Counted from the stretch's first letter, positions 45,186 to 56,332 are shown. The stretch is 64,000 nt of DNA from Przewalskia tangutica (GCA_029844215.1 CM056725.1:54473609-54537608), one strand, 5' to 3'. The notes: generated by a model not told the origin, from the letters alone. Made by a program: numbers and translations.

Positions 45186-45857
45186 CATGGACATGTCTAC
45201 ACCGTCTGCAATTCCGGGCATGTGGCCATGGGACATTGGTATTATTGTTGCATCATGGACATGTCTACACCGTCACGATTCGGGCATGCGGCCATAATCT
45301 GAACGATTGATGTTGTGGCGTGAGACCCTAGTTATATTGGAGTGATATCGTTTTATGTTGTGAGCGTAGTTTGGTTATCATACATGTCTCCGCTTTATAT
45401 AGACTAGTATGATTTCATTTCTGATGTTATGCAGTTTCACATACTTGGTACTGTTATCGACCTCGCCCGAAGTGCGTTCATCTGCGAGTAAGTACATCGA
45501 TGCGTGGATCCTCGCCATGGATCACGATTCAGTAGCATTTGAAGCTCCGTTTCTCGGAGGCTTATCTTTTAGTAGGTGTTCCACGAGTTGTAGGTTCTTG
45601 TACATTCGGGGTATGGCGAACCTGTCCGTCATAGTCGTTAATATATCTTAAGTGTAATCTTGTTGTGGGCGGGGTTGTAAAAGATTAAAGCGTTCGAGTT
45701 TTATGTATATCTTGAAGGCAAGCTGTTTTGGTTGCTTTGTTTATTTATTATATCTCTTGTTAAATGACTCATGTTTTATGTTCGCTGATTTTCTCGATGT
45801 ATGTATCACTAGGGTGCCGGTAAGGCACGATGCTGCCCCGGGCAGTCGTTACAAAAG

Positions 45858-45870
45858 TGGTATCGAAGCG
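45858..45870 (+). other. Primer-binding site of E (altered)
   Basis: TGGTATCGAAGCG replaces TGGTATCAGAGCA. Both CAG words of the normal leader (tatCAGagCAGtta) read CGA here. Confidence 0.7.
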
Positions 45871-45912
45871 ATTAATCCTCGGAAAATGTCTCTGAACCGT
45901 GTCTAGTAGAGT

Positions 45913-45952
45913 CTTTATTATCGGTGTGTTGTGCACAACATCTTTAATCAGG
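45913..45952 (+). ncRNA. Leader hairpin of E
   Basis: Homologue of the B and C hairpins with GTGCAC at 45931-45936. The outer stem (ctttattat / ttaatcagg) is only partly paired. Role inferred. Confidence 0.35.
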
Positions 45953-46056
45953 AGGCTCTAGGACCTTTAGGATTGGTTTCCATTCTTCTCATCCTGAGAT
46001 CGTGCCATAGAGCTGTGTTGTAAGTTGGACCCTCCGACGTATCTCGTTTTACGATT

Positions 46057-47110
46057 ATGCCTCGCGCAAGGCAACCAGAGCCCAGAAGGGCAAAGCGTGA
46101 GGTGCCGCTAGTGAGATACTGAGAGAGTGCAGCGCGAGCCCGCGATTACGAGTTGTGCTTGACGGCGGGTTTTGTAGCGCCGGCCCAGCGAGAGTTAGAG
46201 CGCGGCAATAGGCTGCCGAGACATGATACACGAGCCTCAGTCCAGCGATGCAGGCGAGAGAGATGGGTTACAAGGAGATGGCCCGATTCTTTGGCGAGTC
46301 GTGGCGGATATGAGATAAATTTGGATCACGGCGGTTCCATTCGATGCACCGATGGTTCACCCGGCGAGATAGTTTGAGGCTATGGGACTTTACGAGTTGT
46401 AGCCGCTAGAGTTTTATGGGTCGAGGCGGAGGATGATCGCGAGGAGTTCATCCGGCGATTCTGACCGAATCACGCGGGTGATCAAGGCTTGAGCAGTCTG
46501 TGACCTTTGGTTCGCGTCGGTGCGTGATACCGCGATCGATTGGTTTGATTCATAGGAGCTTTCGGGAGAGCATGCACCTCGGCAGTATGGGATGAGTTTT
46601 GGGGGCTTTCTCACGCACTTCTTGCCTCCGCGGATGAGGAGGCGGTAAACAGATTTTGTTCTTGAGGCAGAGAGGCGCCGCTGTCGGGAGTACAATGTCG
46701 AGTTCGATTCTTTGGCTCGATATGTCCTGCGCTAGTTGCGAATATGGAGGATAGGGTGCATCGCTACGTCAGGGCTAGATGATTATATGGTGAGTCTTGT
46801 GCGGGTGTTTCTCTTGTAGGGCATGGACATTGCCGCATGCGAGCTCATGCACTAGGATGTGAGGCACGGAGGGTCGGCGAATGACTGGATCGCGAGAAGA
46901 GGGCGGGGCGGCGAGTCCTTTGGTGGCTTTCGAGGCGGACCGCCTCGGCCGAGCTAGTTATATACCCCACGGTGCAGTGGTCCTCCGCGTCTTGAGGCGG
47001 TCGGGGCTCCGAGGTTGAGATTTTGGCGAGCGGGGTGTTAACGGTGAAGCCACCCTACCTCGTTGTGACCATTGTGGTAGACTCCATTTTGGAAGTGTCG
47101 TGCTAGATTG
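46057..47110 (+). pseudogene. E gag remnant
   Basis: The ATG at 46057 starts MPRARQ-like text as in B. 46610-46860 carries the capsid-like block in several frames (HFLPPRMRRR, CREYNVEFDSLARYVLR), clearly homologous to B's FFTLRQNERTIREYNLEFDS. At about 47062-47105 a CCHC knuckle reads CDHCGRLHFG, then a frameshift. Frameshifts and stops abound, some of which may be consensus errors. No protease or RT follows. Confidence 0.6.
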
Positions 47111-47612
47111 GGAGTTTGTTTTGCATGCGGCCAGCGAGGCCATTTGCGAGGCTGTCCGACCACGGGAAGCGCGGATGTTACGACTCGACGCCGGGATCGT
47201 GGCTGGTTTATCACCCTTCTATACGCCTGCAGGCGTGCCTATGATTAGAGTGGGCGGTAGCCAGTATATCCTTAACCCTCTAGAGTTTTGGTATGCTTGT
47301 TATGATGATCTCATTATTGTGTGCTATGTACGGATAGCATTGTGATATGTGTGAGTTAAAATGCATGGTTAGTTGGAAGGATACGTATGGAGGCATGGTA
47401 AGTGTGAACCTTAGACTATTTTACGACTGAGACCTTAGAGGTAAGGTCGTCTTGAGTAAAAGATTCGTTTTATGTTTGACCTTTATAAGGGTGAGTAGTA
47501 TACGTGGGATTTATTTGTGTGATAAGTCCATGGGTAGTGTGAGATGGAAGTGGTAGCTTTCGATGTGAATTAGTAAGATTGTTAGGATCGGGAACAAGAG
47601 TTTAGCGGTTGG
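47111..47612 (+). other. E interior spacer, no gene recognised
   Basis: No domain is readable. A frame at 47100-47345 has no similarity I recognise. It probably spans the pro-pol deletion. Confidence 0.4.
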
Positions 47613-47772
47613 GGGTCGGGTTGAGGACCATTTGCGGTCAACCCGTAACCGGTTTGGGGTGGGGTCAGTTGGGTGGTCCCGCCAGTGGTAGGTCACGAGG
47701 ATGCTAGGCCCAAGTTTGTATGATCATCGTATGAGTTCGTGGGACGCGTTCGACCGAAGCGGTTCGTAAAGG
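47613..47772. repeat. Conserved interior block (copy in E)
   Basis: Begins 'ggtcgggttgaggacc' and includes 'ggtcacgaggatgctaggcc' and 'cgtgggacgcgttcgaccg'. Homologous to 31952-32120 (N1) and 59587-59741 (C). A minus-strand open frame covers 47724-47999, at the same relative position as in N1. Confidence 0.7.
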
Positions 47773-47994
47773 GGAATGGCCTTAAGGAAGTTTGAGGTTA
47801 GTAAGATGACCAAGTTTGGAGGTAGTGACTCGCAGATTTTCGAACGGGTAATGACTGAAGTATGGTACGTCTTGGGAGAATTCAAGCGTTCGAGAAGGGC
47901 ACGACAGTAAGGAAAGAAGAGGGCGTATGTTATTTCGTGGCAGTGTGGCATTGGCAACTTGTTAGAGAGCTTCATCGATATCGTCTTGAGAAGG

Positions 47995-48013
47995 AACATT
48001 CGGGACGAATGTT
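47995..48013 (+). other. Pre-PPT hairpin of E
   Basis: AACATTCG, loop GGA, CGAATGTT; one G shorter in the loop than in A, N1 and C. Confidence 0.65.
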
Positions 48014-48016
48014 TCT

Positions 48017-48027
48017 AAGGAGGAGAA
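48017..48027 (+). other. Polypurine tract of E
   Basis: AAGGAGGAGAA directly before TGTTATACC at 48028. Confidence 0.85.
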
Positions 48028-51000
48028 TGTTATACCGTAGTTGCGTGGTATGTATGTGAGGACGTGCGTGCGAGTCTGTGCGAGAAATTTTGAAAAGAAA
48101 GAAAGATGTGAGTTTTCGCGGAAAAGTTTCGGTTATTTGTGAAGAAAAAGGTTCGTTAATGGGAATTGGATTCCCAGTTTGGTATTTGGACTTCATAGAT
48201 TATATTAGAATTTTGAGATTTTATTTTGGAAATGGTCATGTGGGGCCCAGGAGAAATTCTGGTTTTGTGGCCCGCTTTGTTTTGAGATTTCCGGTAAATT
48301 GGATATTTTGGAAGACGAAATATTCAGGCGAATCGGGGCGACACGTGTCACCCCACGTGGCACCCGGCGATTTTACATTTGTACCTGACACGGTTGGAGT
48401 CGTTTTTTTCGGCGAAGCGTTTTCGCGTAACTGCGAAGGAAAATTCGGCTATGTCGTTTTGTATTTTTGCGGATTTTTCCGAGAGGCGAAACATTCGGAC
48501 CAACGGGAGGGTGGCGTGTGTCACCCTGATGGAGACAAGTGGCGTGACTTGGCCGGGTGAGGGCAAGTTGGGCTTGATATTTGTGTAGATATTTGTGAGG
48601 TTTTAAGGAGTAGGGTCTAGGGTGCACTTGGCTTGATCTTGGCCTTACACTTGCCTTGCACATGGCTTAATCTTGGCCATTGGTTGGCCTTTGGTTTTGC
48701 TATAAATACCCTCCTTGTGAAGACTTATTCATTCACCTCACTTTGTCTAAGTCTTGAATCCCTCCTCCTCTTGTTGACTCTCGTCAGAGCTCCTCTCCCC
48801 AGAAAGTGGCCTTTGGGTGTGAGGTCTCCCCTTGTGAGGTCTAGCCGTAGGGTACCACTCCCCTAGTTGTTTTCGTATACTACCCCGTGTTGGGGTATAG
48901 AAATACTCCCCTAGTATGGTTACAATGCCCAAAATACCATAGCCTTGTACCTTGTAGTATTCCAAAGATACCTCTTTACGTAGAGTCAGGAAATACTACC
49001 TTTTGTCCTTTTTAGTCTCAAACCGAAACCACAGGAAATCTTCATAGTTGGTTGAAGTATTTGAGTAGAAGTTGGTTAGAACTTCTAAGGGTTGTTTGGA
49101 GTGGTTTGGAGCGCATGTGGAGCTAAACCTTGCTCGGGATCGACATTATAACTTGGATAATTTTGGGCTTATCGAGGTAATTATCTTGTCCTCTATTGTA
49201 ATTGGAAATTACATGTTTGTTAGGATATATAGTTGAAGTATACTATATATGGAACTATACTTAGTATTCGGCAATGTCTTTTGACTTAAGCCTGAAGAAT
49301 AAAGAACTGAACTGTATTTACATAGGACTGTATTGCAGTAGACTTGTGTAGAATTGTACGTCAGGTTAGGCGTGTAAACCCCACTGGTTGGCTTGGTAGC
49401 CGAGCCTCGATAGAGGAGGAGATTTACGCTGTTGTTGCGGGGAGTCTTCTTAGAATTTACTATAGAAAGATAGAAAACTTGTGTTTTGGGGTTAATAGAC
49501 GTTTGTGACCTTTATAGGTGAAAGTACTAAGAGTAGCGTATTCTACTCGAGGAGTGGAAAGGGCTAGCAAGGTTGTAGTACTTGGAGCATTTTGCTTATT
49601 GTCGATAAATCGTCGCGAGGTATGTGAACCTCTTCCTATCTTTTCTAGCATGATTGTTGTGAACTATGTAGTACGGTAGACGTACATGTGCTAAGTGATT
49701 TTGGTTGGTTTAAAACATAGGGTGTTATAATAGCTTTATGGGAAGTTAGTTATAACGACCTTATGTAAATGAAAATGGTTTACTGATGTTAGAAGTTAAG
49801 AGACTTGATCTTATAAGATAAGAGACTTAACTTATTTGTTTTAATGTGGATGTTTGTGTGAAACCTCATTCGTGAGTAATGAGTACTTGGTTTTAAAGGG
49901 AATGATGTTTCTTGATTTGGGAATCGAATGTGTATCGACAGCACCACTGCGGCGTTAATAAAGGAAAATGTATTGAATAATGATGGGTTGTATTAAAACC
50001 GGTAGAAACCTCCATCTGCATAGAAGCTAAGATAAGACAAAATGATATTACATTTTCTAGATCATGGTCTTTGTAATAAGATCGTTATAAACAAGAATAA
50101 ACTACTCACATATATGACATATGTTACTCAATTGTTCTAAAAGGAATCAAGTGATTAAGTTTGGGAACTATGAAACCATTTGAAAATGAGAAGCTTGAGT
50201 AATTGAAACTAGGCAAGCCGAACCTAGGAAAAGAATGTTGTTACTTGATTTTTGAAAAGAAGGTGGGTTGGTCATTCTAATACTACGGGTATCGGGTGAC
50301 TTTTATAACAAGAATGGATCTCTTTTAAAAGAACTTAACGATGTAGTACTTTGGGGTTAAAACCGGACTTTGGCATAAAATGAAAGTACTTTGAGTTGTG
50401 TGAAACTTGCCTATGCTTGTTGTTGTGAAACTTGCCTATGCTTGTTGTTGTGAAACTTGCCTATGCTTGTGATGATAGCCTTTATAGTACAAGCGTTGTG
50501 TTTACGTGTTCTGGCGTCTCGATAGAGTCGGTTGGTAGTTGAGAACTTACTTGGACATGCCGGTGGCGGAGAAATTCCGCAGTGCGTTCTGCTGATAGTA
50601 TTATTGTTGTTAATCGCTTTGGACATCGACACGATCGTGCGCGCGGGTATGCTTCCATTTTGGTTAAGGTCTTGTGGTTAATCGCTTTGGATATCGACGA
50701 CGATCGTAGCGCGCGGGTATGTTTCCATTCGATTATCGCCGTGATTTCCTTTTGGACATCGCGACCACGATGCGTAGCGCGGGTATCGTCCATTTGGAAA
50801 GTTGTCTTATTGTTTCCCTTTGGACATACCGACACGATGCGTAGCGCGCGGGTATGCTTCCATTTGGATTCTTTGTCTTGTTGTTGAGGTCACATGGACA
50901 TGTCTACACCGTCACGAGATTCGGGGCATGTGGCCATGGGACATTGGTATTATTGTTGCATCATGGACATGTCTACCGTCACGATATTCAGAGCATGCGC

Positions 51001-51563
51001 CATGCGAACTCGATTGATGTTGTGGGCGTGAGACCCAGTTATATTAGAGTGATAGTATTTTATGTTGTGATCGTAGTTTGGTTATCATACATGTCTCTGC
51101 TTTATATAAACTAGTATGATTTCATTTCTGATATTATGCTGATTTCACATACTTGGTACTGTTATCGACCTCCTTGGGTGCGTTCATCTGCAGTAGAGGT
51201 ACATCGGTCGTGGATCCTCGCCATAGGATCACAATTCGTAGCATTTGAAGCTCCGTTTCTCGGAGGCTTATCTTTTAGTAGGTGTTCCTGAGTTGTAGGT
51301 TCTTGTACATTCGGGGTATGGCGGCCACTGTCCGTCATAGTCATTCAGATATCTTAAGTGCAGAATCTCTTGTTGTGGCGGGGTTGTAAAAGGATTAAAG
51401 CTCGTGTTTTATGTATATACTGTAGGCAACTGTTTTGGTTGGGCTGTTTATTTATTATATCTCTTGTTAAATGACTCATGTTGTATGTTCCGCTGATTTT
51501 CTCGATGTATGTATCACTAGGGTGCCCGTGGTAAGGCACGATGCGAACCGGGCGGGTCGTGCA
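48028..51563 (+). mobile_element. E 3' LTR
   Basis: Starts TGTTATACCGTAGTTGCG and ends 'cgggcgggtcgtgca'. It matches the 5' LTR over its length. Long AT-rich runs are identical, with differences concentrated in GC-rich words, so the insertion is recent. TATA box at 48701-48708. Confidence 0.9.
48701..48708 (+). promoter_or_regulatory. TATA box of E 3' LTR
   Basis: TATAAATA, the partner of 42975-42982. From this copy it would drive transcription outward into M1 and C. Confidence 0.6.
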
Positions 51564-51854
51564 GAATGTGAAACGATGAAATGCGTAATGAAATCATAAC
51601 GATCTAAACAAAGCAGAGACATGTATGATAGCCAACCTACGATACATAATACATAGCGATCATATCAAGTCGGGACGCGTACCTCAAGTCATTTCTAAAA
51701 TATAACCATGGTCTACGCCCATAATATCAATCATGCGTGGAATCCTTCCTCACCGCTGCCGCGATCCGATATAATATAACACCAATAGGCATACATGAAC
51801 ACCAAGTCCCACTGTGTCCTAAAATTGTGCGGGCAGTAGGAAGGCGAGCGAGGG

Positions 51855-52170
51855 TAAAGCGGGGTATAATGTCTTGGGGTTTACCCTCATTTATACTCTT
51901 ACCTGGAGAAGGTGGTATAGCGTCTTGGGGTTTACCCTCACTTATACTCTTACCTATCTTGACCGACCATCAAACAAAACAAGCAGGGGGTATAATGTCT
52001 TGGGGGTTTACCCCTCATTTATACTCTTACCCTGGAGAAGGTGGTATAGCGTCTTGGGGGTTTACCCCTCACTTATACTCTTACCCTAACTCGACTGACC
52101 ATCAAACAAAACAAGCAGGGGGTATAATGTCTTGGGGGTTTACCCCTCATTTATACTCTTACCCTATCTC
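51855..52170 (-). repeat. Tandem array in M1
   Basis: Five units based on 'gtcttgggggtttacccctc' and 'atttatactcttaccct', alternating with 'ggagaaggtggtatagc' or with a spacer containing 'catcaaacaaaacaagcag'. It creates a spurious plus-strand open frame with repeated SWG(F/L)TPHLYSYP-like text. Confidence 0.85.
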
Positions 52171-52394
52171 GACCGGCCGTCAAACAACACATAAGCACTA
52201 CCAGGTCTTTTATAAAAATACGGGAATTTAACCCAAGTACTACAAATAACGGAAGCATACCCGTGGAATCCCACATCACTGTCGGTACGTCCAAGTACTT
52301 ACAACAAGACCGCCGGCCCTCCAACCGAGAGTCGCGACAACGTAATAAAATATAATACTTGCACTCAAAGGCTATCACCAGCACATATAGGTAA

Positions 52395-52945
52395 TTCTTA
52401 ATTAAACAAGCCAAAATACTTAGCAAGGCACACTTAGAATAATTCTCAATTAATCAAGCCAAAGTACTTATCAAGGCACACTTAGAATAATTCTCAATTA
52501 ATCAAGCCAAAGTACTTATCAAGGCACACTTAGAATAATTCTCAATTAATCAAGCCAAAGTACTTATCAAGGCACACTTTAGAATAATTCTTAATTAATC
52601 AAGACAAAGTACTTATCAAGGCACACTTAGAATAATTCTCAATTAATCAAGCCAAAGTACTTATCAAGGAACACTTTAGAATAATTCTCAATTAATCAAG
52701 CCAAAGTACTTATCAAGGCACACTTAGAATAATTCTCAATTAATCAAGCCAAAGTACTTATCAAGGCACACTTTAGAATAATTCTCAATTAATCAAGCCA
52801 AAGTACTTATCAAGGCACACTTAGAATAATTCTCAATTAATCAAGCCAAAGTACTTATCAAGGCACACTTTAGAATAATTCTCAATTAATCAAGCCAAAG
52901 TACTTATCAAGGCACACTTAGAATAATTCTCATTTAACATGCCAA
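52395..52945 (-). repeat. 47-bp tandem array in M1 (expanded)
   Basis: Eleven to twelve units of 'caagccaaagtacttatcaa' plus 'ggcacacttagaataattct'. It is the reverse complement of the N1 array at 28990 and is longer by two or three units. Confidence 0.9.
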
Positions 52946-55257
52946 AGTACTACGTACGTACATTCTTTTCAAAAGACTCCTTTTTATGTAAAATCCCAAG
53001 ATACTAACACCCGTAGTATCAAGGTGTGTCTATTTTTCAAAGTAAGTTACTACACTCTTAGAAAATTCATTTCAAAGCTTGAAATCAAGTAACTTCAAAT
53101 TTTCACAATCAAGGCAACTTATGCCCATTAATCAAAATAGACAACTTTCTAAACCTTCCATAAAGCCGTTATAACCAACTTCCCATAAAGCCGTTATAAC
53201 CCCTTATGGTTTTTAGACAATTTCATTCCTTTTATAACCAAGAGACTTATACTTTTAAAACCAAGTATCACATACTTACAAATCAAGTTCTTAACTTTCA
53301 AAATCCTTCAAGTCTCTTAATATTTAGAAAACAAGTTTCTTCTACTTTTAAACCTCAAGTAACTCACACCTTTAAAACAAGTTACTTCTCTTAAATCATG
53401 TCATTTCTCCTCTCTTAAAACAATTAAGTAAATCACTCCTTTGACTCCCCTAAAGTCATTATAATGACCTTTAGGTTTTGGAACTAAGGCACTAGCCAAA
53501 AGGTTTGGAAACCACCTCCTTTTCAAGACTCTATGTACTTTAAGTAAAATACTTTCACTTTTAAGAATCCAACTTCACTAAGGCAATGGATTATACAACT
53601 TACAATTTACACATCAAAGTACAATCAAGGAAGTTCATAGAACAAATTCTATATTAGGCAATCCAAGTACAACCAAGGAATGAATCATTTAAGGAGTAGA
53701 CCTTACTTTCTTTATCTTAAGGAATCATGCTAGAAGAGGAGATAGCTCACATACCTTTTAGGCTAAATCCACAAGCTAAGCCGAATACGCCGTACGTAGA
53801 ATTTGTCAACCTATAATGGTCACAACAAGACTATCAACTTCTAGTCTCTAACGTAGAATAATACTAAGTATATGGTCTCTAATTCTATGGAAAATCGGGC
53901 AGCACTTCCTTTGTTTCTACTCACTTTGCCACCTTTTTTAAGGCCGAATACAATAACCAACACGCCACATTTAAGGCTCCAAACAACAACCAAACAAAGG
54001 GGATTACACGCCTTACAATACGTGTAAAATTCCGCCCCACAATTAATACCAACTAAGTCCATAATCAAGCCATTCTCGGCTAACAACATAACCACAATTC
54101 AAAGTCTTTTCCAATACTTTTCCAATTCCAAGTTCTAAGGTATAACATGTTATATAGTCATATACAACTTCAACAACTACAATTTCCTTCTTTATACAAC
54201 ATGCGACGACTTAAACTAATAATCGACTTGAATTGTAATCTTAAGGCTAAACATGCTAGTTTTCGGATTAGGGTTCCAATAGCCAATACACTAATCCAAC
54301 TACATAATATATAACTCATGCTTGCTAATAGCCATAGCTACAATCAATAAGTAAACTTAATTGCTAAAACGACAAAATTTATACCTTTCCAAGCCCTTAA
54401 AATTTCCAAGATTCAAAGTCGCGCCTTAGCAATTCTTAGCTCCTTTCCTTAGGTTCCAATCTGCTCCAAGCACTCCTTAGAGGCCTATGAAGAACCCATC
54501 TTCAAGTTCCAACTTCAAAGTTGAAGAACTCCTCAAGTTTCCGCCTTGCGACTAATACGAAAACGCCGTTTTTCCGAAATATTTCTATTGAGATATCCTT
54601 ACAATACCCTTAGGGACATTGGGTTAAAGTCTTGTGAACAAAGGATCAAAACTACAATTTTTTTTTGTGTGCAAAGTAGTGAACCCGAGAGCTTCTTGAA
54701 CTCAAGCTCTAGTTCTCAAATATTTTCTAAGTGTAAAATGCCAAGTCTTGCACTAGTATGATATATAAAACACATTAGAGGATCTAGATAATAACACTTG
54801 TTAAAATTGGAGGGAAGAGATCAAGCCAAATGGCTCTTGACTTGGTCAACAATGTCAAGCTCTATTATTAGCAAGACTTGGTCATCCTATCATTGGCCAA
54901 ATGACCATAATACCCTTACTAATTTTCGTCCAACACCACATGTGGGAGTGCCACGTGTCGCCCTCTCATTCGTCCACAAAAATTATGTAACCCTCGTGGG
55001 CCCCGCAACACGTAAAAGTCCTCGGGTGGGCCCCACGTGACCAAATCCGTAAAAATAAATTTCCATAATATTAATAAGTTCCATATTCTTCAAATAATAC
55101 ATTTTGAGAATCCAATTCTCAACAACGAACATTTTTCCTTTCCGACGTTCGGACGATTTTCCGTCGGAAAAACAATTCCTCCTTTCGTACTAATTTCCAA
55201 GTCTTGTTTTCTTAAGTACATTCTCTTTTACATGTCCTGGACTTACGGGGTGTAACA

Positions 55258-56233
55258 AGGATGGCCAAATGATACTATGGGTAGGTGGCCCTAAGTTGAT
55301 CATAAGCTTCTTATTTTTATGCAGTATACCTTTATGGGTAGAGTGATGTGACTTTATCGCGTTCCTGATTGGGCCGAGAAGTATACCTTTATGGGCAGAC
55401 TTATGTGACTTTATCGCGTCCCAGAATAGGCCGGGCAGTATACCTTCGTGGGAAGGTTTTTGTATGACTTCGCCGTGTCCCGCAAATGGGCCGGGTTACG
55501 TTATTATGTATGGATAATCAAAGTGAACTCCAAAATGAGACGTCCCTCCATAAAGGGCCGAATTATGTTATGCAAGGGATGTAAGTTATGTTCTTATGAA
55601 CTGAATGATTTTCCTAAGTATGTATGTAAGAATTTGATATAACTCTTATTGAAAAGGGGGAAAAGATAATAATGTGCAATTAAGTTCATGAGTGGTAATG
55701 GCACGGTAGGATCTGACATATACTTTTATACTTGCCCCTGTCATTCTTTTGTACAGTTATGATTTGTTAATTATACCTTATTTTCGTTATACATTCGGTA
55801 CCTGTTGTACTGACCCCCTTCGGGGGGCTGCGTTCATGCCCGCAGGTGTTAGGTACACAGGTTGGTGATCCTTGCCCATAGGATCTCTGTTCAGCTGGTT
55901 GGGAAGCTCCATTATTTCGGAGGCTTTGTATTTTGGTACAGTTCCCTGAGGTTGTGGATTTATGTACATTCAGGGGTATGGCGGGGCCCTGTCCCGTCAC
56001 AGTTGTTATGTCAAAATTCTTAGAGGTCTGTAGTCATATCTTGTGGATTGAGTTGTGTAAAGAAAAAAAAAAGGTAACTGCTTTTTGTGTTACGTGTATA
56101 TTTTTGGAAGGTGGCCTTATCGGCTAGCCTGTTATTTATTTTCCTGTTAAGTTTATGTATGTTCCGCTGATTATCTCTGATGTATACCTATAAGGGTGCG
56201 GGTAGGGCACGATCGCGAGCTTGGGTCGTGACA
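55258..56233 (+). mobile_element. Element C 5' LTR, part 3
   Basis: Resumes after M1 with the target copy 'aggat'. It has two to three units of about 57 bp on 'agtatacctttatggg' and 'tgtgactttatcgcgt' (55326-55500), then the conserved end module ('ttgtactgacccccttcggg', 'tgtacattcaggggtatggc'). It ends 'gcttgggtcgtgaca'. Confidence 0.9.
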
Positions 56234-56237
56234 AAAG

Positions 56238-56249
56238 TGGTATCAGAGC
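56238..56249 (+). other. Primer-binding site of element C
   Basis: TGGTATCAGAGC, 4 bp after the LTR end; intact initiator-Met type. Confidence 0.9.
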
Positions 56250-56292
56250 AGTTAGTCCTCGGAAAGTGTCTACAGACCGTGTCTAGTAGAGT

Positions 56293-56332
56293 CTTGGTTA
56301 TCGGTGTGTTGTGCACCACATCTATAACCAGG
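56293..56332 (+). ncRNA. Leader hairpin of element C
   Basis: CTTGGTTAT pairs with ATAACCAGG over nine positions, with GTGCAC at 56311-56316 in the apical part. Compared with B, one base pair changes from A-T to G-C on both sides together, which argues for a real RNA stem. Confidence 0.45.

Larger units (their letters stand above)
42304..45853 (+). mobile_element. E 5' LTR
   Basis: Starts TGTTATACCGTAGTTGC and ends 'gggcagtcgttaca', a damaged form of the usual GGTCGTGACA. It has a TATA box at 42975, a 12-base G run at 43706-43717, the conserved module at 44201-44370, a 25-bp x3 array at 44679-44752 and an array of about 65-bp units at 44890-45185. Confidence 0.9.
42304..51563 (+). mobile_element. 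Element E: complete non-autonomous LTR retrotransposon (TGTTATACC family)
   Basis: Two LTRs of about 3.55 kb (42304-45853 and 48028-51563) enclose a 2.2-kb interior with a Met-type primer site, a decayed gag with a zinc knuckle, the conserved interior block, the pre-PPT hairpin and a polypurine tract. No pol is present. It lies inside M1. Instead of a 5-bp target duplication, about 70 bp of M1 appears on both sides (42234-42303 and 51564-51636). Confidence 0.9.
51564..55257 (-). mobile_element. Solo LTR M1, part 2 (minus strand)
   Basis: Continues M1 after E, beginning with a second copy of about 70 bp already present at 42234-42303. It holds a tandem array at 51855-52170 and the reversed 47-bp array at 52395-52945. 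It ends 'ggacttacggggtgtaaca', the reverse complement of the N1 LTR start, followed by 'aggat' (55258-55262). Confidence 0.9.

Noticed and set aside
47100..47345. 81-codon frame in the interior of E
   Set aside because: It starts within the decayed zinc-knuckle region of gag and has no domain; chance frame.
48078..48560. 160-codon frame near the start of the E 3' LTR
   Set aside because: Non-coding U3 of an LTR. The partner frame in the 5' LTR (42435-42692) is broken, so it is not maintained.
51737..52231. 164-codon open frame with repeated SWG(F/L)TPHLYSYP-like text
   Set aside because: It is produced by the M1 tandem array. The repeats vary by single-base indels that would shift a real frame, and no start context or homologue is seen.
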